A stretch of DNA of 64,000 nucleotides from Hypericum androsaemum (GCA_963995505.1 OZ023180.1:12228689-12292688); one strand, 5' to 3'; positions 45,529 through 58,674 are shown, counted from the first letter of the stretch. Notes: generated by a model not told the origin, from the sequence alone. Translations and numbers: made by a program.

Positions 45529-46256
45529 AGTGTTTTAGGCCGAGAGCTATTCGTTAATGGCTTAAACTACTTTTTTAGTTGTTGTTGGAAGGTTGTCACT
45601 CCGGTCTTACGGTTCTCACAAAGGCTATGTGCTAGTTTGTTGCACATCCCCTTGAAATTTTTTTATAAGTCATATCCCCTTGAAATTGTACCCGCATGTA
45701 ACTTGGTCATAATTTATTCTCTTATATGCGTGGTTTTTAATAATATTGGTATATTTGCTGAAAAGAATTAATTCATAGTACAAAATTATACATGTCAATG
45801 TTACACAAGTAAAGGCCAACGAAGTAATTCGTACATGTCAATACATGTAATTCATAGTACAAAATATTACACAAAATTGTACATTTCAATACATAACATA
45901 ACAAGTTGCCAAGGCCAACCAAGTAATTCGTAATACATCCCACCATAAAAGAGCCCACCCACTAGCAAATAGGCCTTCTAAATGTTCAGGCCTCTTCTTT
46001 TTCTTCTAGAAACTTCTTCATCAATGATTATATATATAGTTGATTAAATTTAGTTTATAACTGATAATTAATTAATTCGTAATTGTCGATACCTAAGAAA
46101 GAAAGAAAAAATAGAATTGACTGCTAAGAACGAGAACAAACGTTAACTTGTGCACTTACCAAAAAAGGCTGGCTTGTGCATGAAGAGGATTAAACGATAA
46201 CTGCTGATCTTTTTAGAGAGAAAACAATAACTGATCTTAGATTATACACTAATGTT
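45529..46256. other. Intergenic, 3' of the O-methyltransferase
   Basis: AT-rich. Short duplicated words (attcgtacatgtcaatac, near 45,829-45,900) are the only structure. No gene is supported. Confidence 0.5.
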
Positions 46257-49028
46257 GCACCAGGTTTTGTGGAACAAACGATGCGATGTGTGCGATCTGT
46301 TCAGTATTGTGTACAGGTTAATGGAGCGCTTGGTGATTACTTCACTCCGAGTCGGGGTCTGCGGCAGGGCGACCCGCTCTCACCATACCTTTTTCTCTTT
46401 GTGTCTGAGGGATTGGCAGCCCTAATCGAACAGGCCAACCGCATCCAGCTCCTTCATGGCTTGCACCTAACGAGGTATGCACCCCCTCTGACCCATTTGA
46501 TTTTTGCTGACGACTCTTTGGTTTTCACCAGGGCATCAGATGTGGAGCTGCAAAGTCTACTGGGTCTCTTAGAAGTCTACTCAAAAGCCTCGGGACAACA
46601 AGTTAGTGTGGGGAAAAGTGCTGTCACCTTTAGTGCGAATATCTCAACTGGGGAGGCAGAGCGAATGAGAGCTCTTCTGGGCATGCAACTCGGTGGCAAT
46701 GGTGATATTTACCTGGGACTGCCTACTATCATGGGAAGATCAAAGAAGCTGGTATTTGGTCAGCTAGAGGATCGAATTAGAGAGCGTATTGGCACTTGGC
46801 AAGCTCGCAGTCTGTCGATATCAGGAAGGGAGGTTTTGATAAAATATGTGCTTCAATCAATTCCGACTTATGTTATGAGTTGCTTTCTTATCCCTGTAGG
46901 CATTTGTGAACGGATCGAGAAGATGCTATGTGGTTTTTATTGGGGAAGTACTGGGGAACAGGCCAAGATGCATTGGCGGTGTTGGGAGAAGATGTGTAGG
47001 TCTAAGCAGGAGGGGGGACTAGGGTTTTGACGTTTACACAATTTCAACAGAGCAATGTTAGCAAAACAGGCTTGGAGGTTGATCTATAATCCTGATTCTT
47101 TGGCTGCCAGGATGCTTAAAATGAAGTACTATCCAAGGGTAAATGTATTGGAAGCACCACTGGGATATAACAGCAGCTATGCATGGAGGAGTATATGTGA
47201 AGGAATGACTTTGCTGAAAGAGGGGTTGGAATGGAGAGTGGGGGATGGCAATTCGATCAATATATGGCATGATAAGTGGGTCCCTGGAACAGAAGAGGGT
47301 CATCCGCGGCTCTGGTATCCTGGGTCAGACGCTGTGCAAAGGGTTTCTCAATTAATGACAGAGGATGGTCCAGACTGGGCGGTGCAACGATTGAAGCAGC
47401 TTCTTAGTGAGGAGGATGTGGGAAAGATTATGGTAATTCGGATAAGTGCGAGAAGACCGAGTGATATCTTGAGATGGCGACACTCTGCAGATGGCTGCTA
47501 TTCAGTTAAGAGTGGGTATAGAGTGGATTTCAGTAGGTGGTGGGAAAGTTCCAAGAGGGCAGATACTCCCAGCAGTGATATTGCCTTGCTACGAAAGTGT
47601 TGGTCTCTCTTTTGCCCACCTTGAGTTCAAACTGTACTATGGCGCATATTGGATAACAATTTGCCAACTCAAAGTAATCTGTGTCGGAGGGGAATGGATG
47701 TCGAGGAGATTTGCCCTTGCTGTGGGGAGGCGGCAGAAACTATAGTGCATCTCTTCTTCAATTGCAGGTGGACCAGATGTATCTGGGAAAAGGTGGGAAT
47801 TTTGCTGCCAACTGGAAATTTTGGACATATTGAGGATGCTTGTAGATCTTTGCTCGAGCCGACAGATAACTTTGAGTGTAATAGAAGGGTGACTGCTTTA
47901 TGGTGCATATGGAAGCTGTGCAACTCGGTGGTGTTTTGCCTAGAGGAGGGATGTAATCAGGATGCGATCTTGGATGCAGGTATAAAGTTTCTGAGAGATT
48001 ATGTGGAAGTTCGAAATGGATATAGGCAGGCTGGAAAAGATGGTCCACGACAATGGTATCCACCTACTACGGGATGGTTCAAGATCAATATCGATGGTGA
48101 TTTTTAGGAAGATGGTAGAGAGCAGGTAGGGGTAGTGATCAGGGACGAGAGAGGGCAGTTTATGGCGGCTTCTTCCAGGTTTGTTCCTCATGTACAACAT
48201 CCTACCCTATTGGAAGCTTTTAGTGTTTGTGTAGGGATGGAGGCAGGAGCATCGATGGGATTGAGGAGAGTGGTGGTAGAGTCAGACTGCTCACCAGTCA
48301 TCCAGGCATTGCAGCAGAGAAGAGAGGAGAGGTCAGACCTGGCACTCGTAATTGATGATTGCCGCCACCTCGAGGTGCTCTTCACAAAAGTGAGATTCAA
48401 ATTCGTGCGAAAGGAAGGTAACATGGCAGCTCACCTCATGGCCAAGCGACGGATAGCTGAACAAGTAAGTGGAATAATCCTTTTGTCTCCACCGGAGGAC
48501 ATTCGTCTAATCATTGAGCAGGAACAGGTAGCAGTGTTGGGGGATTTGGGTGGTTAGGGATTGGCTTTCAGCGTGGGTTTTTGGGCTACTTTATTGGGAC
48601 GGTTGTAAACGGGGGACAGTATGTAAGAATCAAAACTGCAGTGTTATCGCTAGAGCAGATTCTTTCTGCGATGTGCTCTTTTTCTAGTCCAGGTTTCTCC
48701 TGTGGGGGCGGGTTTACTGGATAGGTTTTTAACGAGGCCGGCGGCTGCAACCTTGTACTAAGTATGAGGGGATTTCTATATACTGCGGGATAGATCTAAG
48801 AGGGTAATGTCCTCGCACTGTCGTGTGATGGGCCTTAGGATGGGTAGATAGAGTAGTTTTGTCTGTAGGGCCAGGTGGAGGGTGGTGGGACTAGGTGGGT
48901 AGTGGCTCCTTCGTGCTATTGTGCGCTGGACCTATAGGCTTGTCCATGTGATGTTCTGTTTGCGTACCTCTGGATGTAATTGATGACTATATGATTAATG
49001 GAAATGCATTTTTACCCTGCAAAAAAAA
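46257..49028 (+). mobile_element. L1-type LINE with RNase H, 5'-truncated (LINE-2)
   Basis: Starts inside the RT domain and ends in an A-run at 49,021-49,028. The word aatgtt lies on both sides (46,251-46,256; 49,027-49,032) as a weak target-duplication candidate. The 3' untranslated part (48,560-49,020) includes aggccggcggctgcaacc, also seen in the tail at 58,675-58,919. Confidence 0.8.
46269..48557 (+). pseudogene. LINE-2 RT/RNase H pseudogene
   Basis: One continuous frame of 763 codons, interrupted only by TGA (47,028-47,030), TGA (47,622-47,624) and TAG (48,105-48,107). Domains: RT from SRGLRQGDPLSPYLF through LIFADDSLVF and IYLGLPTIMG; the post-RT segment (WQARSLSISGREVLIK); W-rich middle (INIWHDKWVPG); zinc-binding CPCCGEAAETIVHLFFNC; and RNase H with INIDGDF, LEAFSV, VVESDCSPVI and VRKEGNMAAHLMAKRR, so the acidic catalytic positions look intact. 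The absence of frameshifts suggests a younger insertion than LINE-1. RT motif A and the endonuclease are missing by truncation. Confidence 0.9.
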
Positions 49029-49429
49029 TGTTATCCACAAAATTGGGTCATTAATACAAAATCGAGGTGATAATTTTTTAAAAATGACAAAATTATATGA
49101 ACAAATATTTATCTGACACGCATGTGACATTTTCTTTGTTTGGACTAGGAAATTGTTTTTTTAGGGTTAACATTTTGTTAGCAAGGACTGAATAAAACGG
49201 CACGTCGGGTCTGATCAAATGAAAAAGAAGGGATTATGAATGACAGCCTCGTAATTAATTAGTCAATCGAAGGGCAAAAAAATAAAAGGAGGGATGCACG
49301 GGAGGGAAGGAGTTTGGTGGCGGGGGTGGGTGGGTTGTAATCACGCGGCTGGATTTTTTGTTTTATTTAACATAAACTTTATTTATTAATAGAAATATTA
49401 TTTAATTAGTATATTGAAGAGAATTGGTA

Positions 49430-49700
49430 TAACATTGTGAATCGAACTGGTATATCATAGTGAATCAATTGATATACCATAGTGAACAAAACTGGTATAT
49501 TATTTACTTAATTATTTAATTTTTTATTATTAGTGAATCAACTGGTATATCATTTTGACAAAATAGGACGTACCAATTGATATAATTGGTCATACTATTT
49601 TGCCATAACTTAACATATCATTTTGACATATATAGGTATACCATTTTTGCATAATTGGACATACCATTTCGACATGACATGACATAACATTTTGACATAA
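49430..49700. repeat. Diverged taccatttgacata minisatellite
   Basis: Units of the type acataccatttcgacat and ggtatatcattttgacaaaa continue the family of 5,480-5,770 and 30,820-31,130 at a third, non-homologous locus. Confidence 0.6.
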
Positions 49701-49849
49701 AAACTTAAGAAACCTAATGAATTGGAATATCTAAATACAAATAAACAGAAACTTGAAAAATAAAAAGCTATTCCGCGTTATCAATTTTTGAATGAGAGCG
49801 TTGTTCGGAAGTGTTGAGAAAAAGCAATGGTGAAAAAGTCAGGCAGAGC

Positions 49850-50320
49850 TAGCGACCGCTAGCCCCCTAGCGAATGCTAGGGGGTGTTCCTGAAGGTGTA
49901 GATTTCGGGGATATAGCGGCAGCTAGGGACTAAACAACCGCTACTTAGCACTGACAACCATTTCCTATTTTGCTCGGACTCTTGTTTTGGACTCCTAGGA
50001 CGACCTAGATAGATTTCTTGTACCCCACGAGTTCGTCTATTATAAAAAGACGTGTTATCCAAGAGTTTTGTATGGCTTTCTGACTCGGATCAATAAAAGT
50101 TCCCCCTTCTCCCCGTGAACGTAGGCACTAGGCCGAACCACGTTATCTCTTGCGACCGTATTCTTTGCGCATTTTGTTCTCTTGGTTGCTGAATTCCTAA
50201 CCAGGGTAGATCCAGACTAGCATTGTCATCTCCTCGTTTGTCACCACCTCGATTTGCCATTTCCACAGACGACCACATCTGTAATCTCTGCGCCCTAATG
50301 AACAGGTAGGTCAACATCTC
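49850..50320 (+). mobile_element. Probable LTR relic
   Basis: Around 50,116-50,150 the text cgtgaacgtaggcactaggc followed by cgaaccacgttatctcttgc resembles the gtaggc...ccgaaccacgt signature common near the R/U5 part of plant LTRs. A TATA-like tataaaaagacg lies at 50,040 and aataaaag at 50,092. No partner LTR was identified. A short inverted repeat (ccctagcg/gctaggggg) is at 49,859-49,883. Confidence 0.4.
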
Positions 50321-52590
50321 AACTCGCCACTTCGCTCACTAAGGCCTTACGACTCCCTCATGACAACCTTGCCGCAGTGCCCCCTCTGTCCCGCTGGTAG
50401 ATAGCTGCAGGCGAGGGCTGTGGTCAAAAGGCGTTAGCATGGATGGATCTAGATCGGCGGTTGCTGCAAACGATGCAAGCTTCAACTGACTGGGATAATC
50501 GTAGCCTTTTTCTTCTTCCTCGTGGTTGTCACAGACTTCAAACAATCTCGGGCCGTTCAGGAATGATGATGGCGCGGTAAGGCAAGGAGAAGCGACGTAC
50601 TAGGGTTCTGCTCTTGAATGCCTCCCGAGAGTGGGTTGTTGGCACAGCGCCTCGCCGTTGACCAGTGGATATTGGGGTGGGCCGGAGGAGTCGCTCCTGG
50701 ACGGACGGAACAACCGCTAAAGTGACAAGGGCATTTTTCAACACCCGTTACAATAAAGTAAAGTAGAGTTGTCGAACCACGAGGAGCGGGAATCTAATAC
50801 ACCTATGCAAACTTACTAGCTAGTCTAGATTAATCTTTTTGGTTATTTTGAAGCAAACAATTTCTAAATATTAAAAGGCAAATGAAGTCATATGTTGGGT
50901 CTAATAATTATGGAAAAGTGTGGGCTTGCAATCGCATTTGTGCAACCTTCCTAACCATTCATTCAACGAGCTTCCTTAATCTCAAGATGGTCCAGGTGTT
51001 TCTAAGCTAGTAAACTAATGCTCTTGCTAATTAGCTAACACAAGTTGGTCCTAAATTGAGATTGGTAGAACTAACTAGTACTGTCACTACTAACTAATCT
51101 CCTAATTCAATTAATCCCCGACTTTATCCACCACCCATTTGGACAACTAAACTCCTACCAAGATTTCTTATTAATAGTTACGTCGCCTATTAGTGGCTAA
51201 TAGTTAGTTCATAGGCCCCCAATGTTCCCTCTTGGGTGATTAGGACTTAGAAAAGAGAGTTACACTACCGATGGGTGTGCTTAAACTCTAATCCCATATG
51301 ACCCAAGTACTAGGCATAAGCTCAACAACTAATACATACTTCCAACTAGGTTTTATAGTCAAGCCTTAGTCCATAATGTTCCCTCGTGGTTAATTAGTAA
51401 TTAATTAGGGTTCAACACTACCCGCTCCCCTTTCGAGTCCCTAAGTGTAATTTACAACCCTAATTCACAAGATCTAACCATCCTAGTTCATCAAGCCCAT
51501 GGATAAATAGCTAGTTAAGTGCAACAAGGGCACATAACCTACAAGCACCCTACTCTCTCATCATACAAAGAACACAAGGCAAATAATTGAAATAAATCAC
51601 CATAGAACAAGAAAATAAGGAGATAAGGAGATGCTCAATCATGTCTTTAAGCATTCCCAACATCCTCCTCCTGAAATGCCAAGCCATCGTGTCCTTCAAA
51701 GTAAGAGGAGAGTTCCTCTCGGTTACAAAGTAGCTAAAACCTAAAAAATGACTAGATAAGAGCATTGGGGGATCTAAAATGGCTATTTATAAGTCCCCCA
51801 CCAAACCTTAAAAGTGCTAGGAAAGTACAAGGTCAAAATAGTCTTTTTTGGCCAGCCACGGATTGCCCTTCGAAAGTTTCGCGCAGCGGCCTTGATTTGG
51901 GGGAGGCAAGTTTGCCTCCAAATCAACGAGTACGCCTCAAGATTCCACCTATAGGCGGTCACCCAAGCCTGCCGAACTCACTGCGTGAGAGGTCTGCCTA
52001 GGGTCTAGCAGGAGGCGAGAGCTGAAGCCCATTTTGGGACTCCACAAAGGCAGTCCATTTTGGTGCCGAACGAGCTTGCCTCGGGTTCCCGAGTGTGGCA
52101 GCCCGATTTGGGCTCTTGTATAGTAAGTGTATCGGTTGCCGACAAGTATCCTACAAGTGCTTTTTCTAAATGGGGACCAAACTCACAACATGTTCTTACC
52201 TAGGCCACAGTTTTACTAAGACTAAGGTGGGCAATGGAAGGTTCAAAATTCAAGAAAAGTATTCACTTTGGCAAGTACTATAAACAAGTGTGTTGAAAAT
52301 GGCCAAGTACTCTGTGTTGAAAGTTGGGAATTCTGTGGCTTCTTTTGAAAATGAAGAAATGGAAGAAGTATGGAGAGGATGAGACACTTGAAGGAAGTGG
52401 AGGAAGTACCCTTTATAAGCTAAGTGGAGGGAATTTTCGGAAATGCATTACTTAGCCTTGGAGGGAAGTTAAAAATTCAAAATTTCCATTAAGTCAAAAG
52501 CAACAAATCAACACTTCTCGCTCGACCGTTTCAAAGTATTGATGTGCGGGGGCATTGTTGGAGGCGTAAAATTATTTTGGATCTTAATTA
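50320..52590. other. Repeat-relic region, no gene recognised
   Basis: Low-complexity, mildly GC-enriched text such as gttgtcgaaccacgaggagcggg (from about 50,768) resembles untranslated regions of plant LTR retrotransposons, but no gag, pol or LTR pair can be read. ORFs of 60-80 codons on both strands have no domains. Confidence 0.45.
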
Positions 52591-52619
52591 TTTTGGGGTC
52601 TGAGGCTATGAACATTTCG

Positions 52620-52832
52620 GGGACGAATGAAGCATTTGGAGTCTAAGGGAACCATCAGAGTGCCTCTTTTTCTCCAAAGAGGACCGCTCCGAGTGTCTCT
52701 CTTTTTTCCAAAGGAGAACAAATCAAATGCTTCCTTTTTTTCCAAAGAGGACCTGTCTGAGTGTCTCCCTTTTTTCCAAAGAGGACCGGTCCGAGTGTCT
52801 CTCTTTTTCCCAAAAGGGATCGGACCAAATGT
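52620..52832. repeat. Minisatellite of about 36 bp, left part
   Basis: Units of the form tccaaagaggaccggtccga followed by gtgtctctcttttt. The array resumes at 57,930-58,110, so the Copia-3 element was inserted into it. Confidence 0.75.
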
Positions 52833-53514
52833 TGTTGGATATTTTTAAAGCCGCTGTGACAAGAGGGTCCCGGGGGGCGTAGCCCCTGTCCAAAATTGGG
52901 ATCAACCTAGAAATTGCGGACCGCCAGTTCATTGGCGATCTCCAATAGTTTTGGTCCGAGAGCATTTAGCCAGAAACTTACAGCCGCCAGTTGATTGGCG
53001 TCCACCATAAATTAATTTTTAAGAGCTTCAAAACCTTGTGACTTGCTGCTACCAGTTAACTGGCAATCGCAAGTCTGCCCGGACAGATTCAAAGATGATG
53101 TCCCTTGAGTTTAAACTCAAAAGATGTGTACCAACCCATCAGCCACCATTTAAACCTTATGGAAGGAACCTCTTTGGTGATGTAGAAGCACATTTTGTGG
53201 TGCCAATCCTCTATATATAGTGGCACATGTTTCTCCTAAAATGATCCAACTTCTAAGAAATCCTACTCACTTTCCTCTCTGAGCATCATCAGATTTTTCT
53301 TATAGTGCGTTCTTGATCGGGTCAAGGTAATACAATCCTTGAACTCGACGATGCTGTGGAGGCTTCATTGTATCCTCACGACAAAAGTTCGTAAACCCGT
53401 TGTACTCACAGATTTATCCAAAGGGTCGAACTATTTTTTTAAATGAATCTTTACTAGATCCTTGAAGTCGGAGCAATAAGTGTTCTTTCATCCTCCAACC
53501 CAGATTTTCCAACA
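52833..53514 (+). repeat. Copia-3 5' LTR
   Basis: tgttggatattt...ttttccaaca, 682 bp; pairs with 57,249-57,929. Contains ctatatatagtggc (about 53,211) as the likely TATA box. Confidence 0.93.
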
Positions 53515-53539
53515 ATTTTCAAACAAATATTTTTACACA

Positions 53540-56500
53540 ATGGAGGCTGAAATATCAATAGTTGCTGCACAAACTCTACAAGTCATGAACTAGACATTGA
53601 ACCATCTGCAATGCTTTGATGGTGAAAACTTTACCCGTTGGCAAGAGACAGTGAAGTTCTTCCTCATCACCATCAAGTTGTGGCACATTCTTAAAGATGG
53701 CTTGCAGGAGATTCCTGTTGCAACTCCGGAGGACAGTTACGAATTGAAGGCCGAACGCAAGAAGTGTCAAAAAGAGGATTTCATGTGCCATGACCATATC
53801 CAGAATGCTTTGGATACTAATATCTACAACGCCTATCAAAGCATCTCAATGGTAAAGGAGTTGTGGACAGCGCTAGACAAAAAATACAAGATCTTCGAAG
53901 CAAGCAACAAGAAGTTCCTAATATACAACTTCATGGATTTTAAGATTGTAGACAGCAAGTCAATCATCGCCCATATCTGTAAAGATAATAATCTTTACAA
54001 GACATATGAACCGGTTATTGGAGAAGAAAACAAAGTTACTTCAGCGAACAACCGAAGCAGTAAGGTTATTGGCAAAGGCACTATTGAACTCCCATTTACA
54101 TCAGGAAAGACTTTGACTCTTAAGAATGTACTACATGTCCCTGATATTGTAAAGAACCTAGTTTCTAGAGTCCTTATTAATAAGGCCGGATTCAAGGTTA
54201 CTTATGACTCTAATAAGTTTGTATTGTCTAAGAACAGGATGTTCGTTGGACAAGGATACTCTTGTAATGGGATGATTAAACTCAATCTAATAAAGGATGA
54301 TTCTCCTTATATCACTGACTCTATTGATATTTGGCTTGCTATATTAGAACATGTGAATTATGGTTCTCTTAGAAACATGAACAGATTGGGATTGATCTCT
54401 GATTGTAACTTCAAAAATGTTTCTAAATATCAAGTATGTGTACAAGAAAAAATACATAGAACATCATTTAAATCCGTAGTTAGAAATTCTGCAATACTTG
54501 AATTGGTGCATAATGATGTTGGTGACCTTAAAAGTCATATGACTCGTGGTGGAAATAAATATTATGTCACATTCAATGATGATTGCACTAAATATGCCCA
54601 TGTTTACTTGATGAAGTCTAAGGATGAAGTTTTTGACAAATTTAAGATTTACAAGGCTGAAGGAGAGACACAACTAGGAGAGAAAATTAAAATCTTGCAA
54701 TCTGATCGTGGTGGTGAATACTTTCCTACTAAGTTTACTTTGTTTTGTCAAGAACATGGTTTAGTTCATCAAGTTACTACACCTTACACACCTCCAAAAA
54801 AATGGTATTAGTGAAAGAAAGAATAGGACTTTGGTAAAAATGATTAATGCTATGCTAATAAGTTATAGTTTGCCTAATTTTTTGTGGGATGAAACTATAT
54901 TTTCTGCTATATTCTAAATAGAGTACATTTGAAAAACAAGAATGTTTCTCCTTATGAATTGTGGTTTAAAAGGAAGCCAAACTTAAAAAGATTGAAAGTA
55001 TGGGGTTGTTTAGCGTATGTAAGAAAGCCTGGTCCTAAATGACCAAAACTAGAAAATAGAGCTTATAAATGTGCATTTGTAGGCTATTCAAATAATAGTA
55101 CAACCTACAGATTATTAATCCTTGATACCTTTGAGATTATAGAATCTGTAGATGTAGAATTCTTTGAGAACTTAACTAGGCGTAGTTCCCAAAATGAACC
55201 CGTTGGATATTCAAAAGAAAGTTGAATGCTGATGGCTCCATTCATAAATTTAAAGCCATATTGGTTGCTAAATGATATAAATAAAGACATGAGATTGATT
55301 ACTTTGATACATATGATCCTGTTGCTCGCATTACATCCATATGTTGCTTAATTGTACTTGCATCTATTCATAAGTTAATTATATGTCAAATGGACGTGAA
55401 AACTACTTTCCTAAATGGTAATTTGGAAGAAAAAATATATATGGAACAACCTGAAGGTTTTGTACTACCAGGCCAAGAAAAGAAAGTTTGCAAGTTGGTA
55501 AAATCTCTTTATGGCTTGAAGCAAGCTCCCATGCAATGACATAAGAAGTTAGATAAAATTGCATTGTCATATAGTTTTGTTGTTAATGATGCTGATAAAT
55601 GTATCTAAAGTAAGCATGATGAGTTTGGTTATGTGATTTTATGTTTATACTTTGATGACATGCTTATTTTTTGGACTAACATATATTGTGTAGAAGAAAC
55701 AAAGAAATTTCTTTGCTCTAACTTTGATATGAAAGATTTAGGAGAGGCTGATATGATCTTGGAATCAAAATCCTAAGAAAGGGAGATGAGTTGGCACTAA
55801 CCCAATCTCACTACATTGAGAAATTTCTCAAAAAGTATGGTCACTTTGATGACAAACTGGCCCTCACTCCTTTAGATCCTAGTATCAAGTTAATGAAGAA
55901 TGTCGGACGCACTCATGCACAACTTAAGTACTATAGTGTCATTGGAAGTCTTATGTATGCCATGCATTGCATAAGACCGGACATTGCTCAAGCTATAGGG
56001 GTGCGATGTCATTTCTCAAGTAATATAAGAGTTGAACATTGGACAATAGTCACAAAGGTATTGGGATACTTGAATGGAACCATAAATTATGGTTTGCGTT
56101 ATCATAGATATCCTGCCGTATTGGAAGGATATAGTGATGCAAATTGGAAGAATGTAAAATCCAAGTCTAAGTCTACTACTGGATGGATCTTTATATTAGG
56201 AGGTGATGCAGTATCTTGGGGGTCTAAGAAGCAGACCTGTATCTCTGATTCAACAATTTTGTCAGAATTGGTCTCGTTAGCCGACGTAAGTAAGGAGGCA
56301 GAATGGCTTAGAAATCTACTTGTAGAGATCTCACTTTGGAAGAAGCCATCTCTAGCGGTCTTAATTAATTATGATAATCAAACTACTATCTATAACATCT
56401 CTAACAAGACTTATAACAGAAAGACTAGACATGCAAGTCTAAGACATCAAATGGTAAGACAATTGCTCAAGAGAGGAGTAGTTGCAGTTGACTTTATTAA

Positions 56501-56603
56501 AACGAAGAAGACCTTGGCAAACCCATTTACGAAGATTCTACCAAAGGCAATATTTTCAATAAAGTGTAAGGAAATGGGACTAAGGTCTGTGAAAGAAGGT
56601 TGA
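53540..56603 (+). pseudogene. Copia-3 gag-pol pseudogene
   Basis: ATG 53,540 (MEAEISIVAA) meets TAG at 53,591-53,593. Gag continues CFDGENFTRWQETVKFF to FMDFKIVDSKSI, then jumps at about 53,970 into the protease tail (NRSSKVIGKGTIELPF): the CCHC knuckle and protease active site are deleted. Integrase (HNDVGDL, QSDRGGEYF) breaks after TPPKKW at 54,805. From 54,812 to 55,790 several frames alternate (ERKNRTLVKMINAML, KVWGCLAYVRKPGP, then RT with CLYFDDMLIF in place of YVDD), with stops and a deletion after FFENLTRRSSQNEP. RNase H is open at 55,791-56,603, ending LANPFTKILPKA. Confidence 0.9.
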
Positions 56604-57248
56604 CCACCAATGACGAAAACCCAACCTATGTTTTGAAATAGACAAACAAGGTTCAATGGATACCAACAAGTCATTAGAGTGGTTGTGGTGTACTAAGTCA
56701 AATTTCCTATTTCTGAATTAGTGCAGCGGCTCTACATGAATGAGGATAAATATAAATTCTTAATAAGTCTATGTCGATTATAGGTGTATCGCAAAAAAAT
56801 CTTAAGAGACTTACCTATATGAGTACGACAATCAGGCCATTTCCTAATAGAGTAAGACCGCTCTCTATAGAAGACTCATAAATTCAGGATATAAGCACAT
56901 GGCCATTAACGTGCAAGCTATAGAACACACTACCTTCTGAAGTCAATATGTATGGAGGTTCCAGTTTTATCATAAGGGGTACTTGGTTCAAGACTCGTTC
57001 ACCATAAAACCTCGATAGAGCTTTGAATCTCTTATATTAAGTGAAGGTTCAAATCCACAAGATACTTATCACATATGTATTGGTTTCGACGATGATGCTT
57101 ATTTCCATCCCAGCTTGAACTACGTTGGCTTGATCCCACCCATGTAGGTAGGCAGTCACTTAAGTGATGAAGTCACTCTGTTTTAGAAATTTTTATGTTA
57201 AAGTTTTTTTTGTTTACTATTTTAAAAGTTTTGAAAATAGGGGGAGAA

Positions 57249-57929
57249 TTTTGGATATTTTCAAAGCCTCTTTGACAAATGGGTACCAGGGGGCGTAGTC
57301 CCCGTCCAAAATTGGGATCGACCTGGAACTTGCGGACCGCCAGTTCATTAGCGACTGCCAATATTTTTGGTCCAAGAGCATTGAGCCAGGAACTTGTAGT
57401 TGCCAGTTGATTGGCATCTACCAGAAATTAATTTTCAAAAACTTCTGGACCTTGTACTTACGGTTATCAGTTAACCGACGACCGCAAGTCTACCCAGACA
57501 GATTTAAAAATGATATCCCTTGAGTTTAAACTCAAAGGATGTGTACCAATCCATCAGCCACCATTAAACCTTATGGAAGGAACCACTTTGGTGTATAGGT
57601 ACATTTTGTGGTGTCAATCCTCTATATGTAGTGGCACATGTTTCTCCTAAAATGATCTAATTTCTAAGAAATCCTACTCACTTTCCTCTCTAAGCATCAT
57701 CTGATTTTTCTCATAGTGCGTTCTTGGTCGGGTCAAGGTAGTACAATCCTTGAACTCGACGATAGTGTGGAGGCTTCATTTTATCCTGATGAAAAAAGTT
57801 CATAGATCCGTTGTACTCGCGAATTTATCCGGAGGGTCGAACTATTTGTTTGAAAAAATCTTTACTAGATCCTTGAAGTCGGAGCAACACCGACTTGTTC
57901 TTTCATCCTCCAACCCCAATTTTCCAACA
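57249..57929 (+). repeat. Copia-3 3' LTR
   Basis: 681 bp matching the 5' LTR; its first bases are ttttggat rather than tgttggat, so the terminal TG has been lost. Confidence 0.92.
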
Positions 57930-58110
57930 TATGTTTCCTTTTTTTTCAAAGGGGACTGGACCGATTGCTTCCCTTTTTTCCCATATAGGCCAGATTGGAT
58001 GCTTCTTTGAGGCCGGACCGACGATCTCTCTTTTTTCCTCATAGGTTGGACCAACAGCCTTCATGTTTTCTCATGGGCCGGACCGCTTGCTTCCTTTTGT
58101 TCTTCGTAGG
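57930..58110. repeat. Minisatellite of about 36 bp, right part
   Basis: Continues 52,620-52,832: units such as ccttttttttcaaaggggac followed by tggaccgattgcttc. Confidence 0.7.
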
Positions 58111-58664
58111 CCGGCCTGCACATGAAAATGGACTTGTCTCAAGTGTGAATTGCGCCGGTTCACTTTAAAGCAAAGCGGACGCCAGCGATATCAGATTGGG
58201 TACGTGCGGATCCGTCAAGGTGGTATTCTTGGATTGGCAACACAGCTTAGGTTTTTCCTAAACTAGGCCGGGATGAAGATTTCCTATGTCAAGTCGGATC
58301 CTCCAATATTCGGTCAAGATTTGAGATGTTCCTATTTGGAGCTGGGATTATTTGCGTGACAAAGCTTCAACATTCTTATTGGAGGCCGGATCTCCTTGTT
58401 TTGGAAGTCGGTCTTGGTTTTTCTATACAAGGGTGGATTGGATCTCGCGTTGTATTGGAAATGGCCTTAATGGAATTTCCTTATGCGGAGTGCGGCCTAA
58501 ATAGAATTTTTTCTACATTAAAGGCCGAGGCTAGGTCACAACGTTCTATATAAAGAGGCTTCAGACAGAGGAGATAACATTATGAGCACAACACAATAAC
58601 TCTTTATTTATCTTTGTTGCTTTTCCTTTCTTTAGCTCGTAGACTAGCATAACTTTAGCCTAAT
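58111..58664. other. Intergenic, no gene seen
   Basis: Contains a tataaagagg word near 58,549 preceding an A-rich stretch, possibly part of an old LTR. No partner and no coding region found. Confidence 0.45.
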
Positions 58665-58674
58665 ATAGCTCTCA

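Larger units (their letters stand above)
52833..57929 (+). mobile_element. Ty1/Copia retrotransposon of a second family (Copia-3)
   Basis: 5,097 bp with 682-bp and 681-bp LTRs. Flanks are aatgt (52,828-52,832) and tatgt (57,930-57,934), a 5-bp target duplication with one mismatch. A purine tract (aatagggggagaa) ends at 57,248, directly before the 3' LTR. The internal sequence opens attttcaaacaaatattt, not an initiator-Met primer-binding site. It is unrelated at sequence level to Copia-1/2. Confidence 0.93.

Noticed and set aside
52833..57929. Copia-3 as the same family as Copia-1/2
   Set aside because: LTR length, LTR sequence, gag start and RT motif (FDD rather than VDD) all differ.
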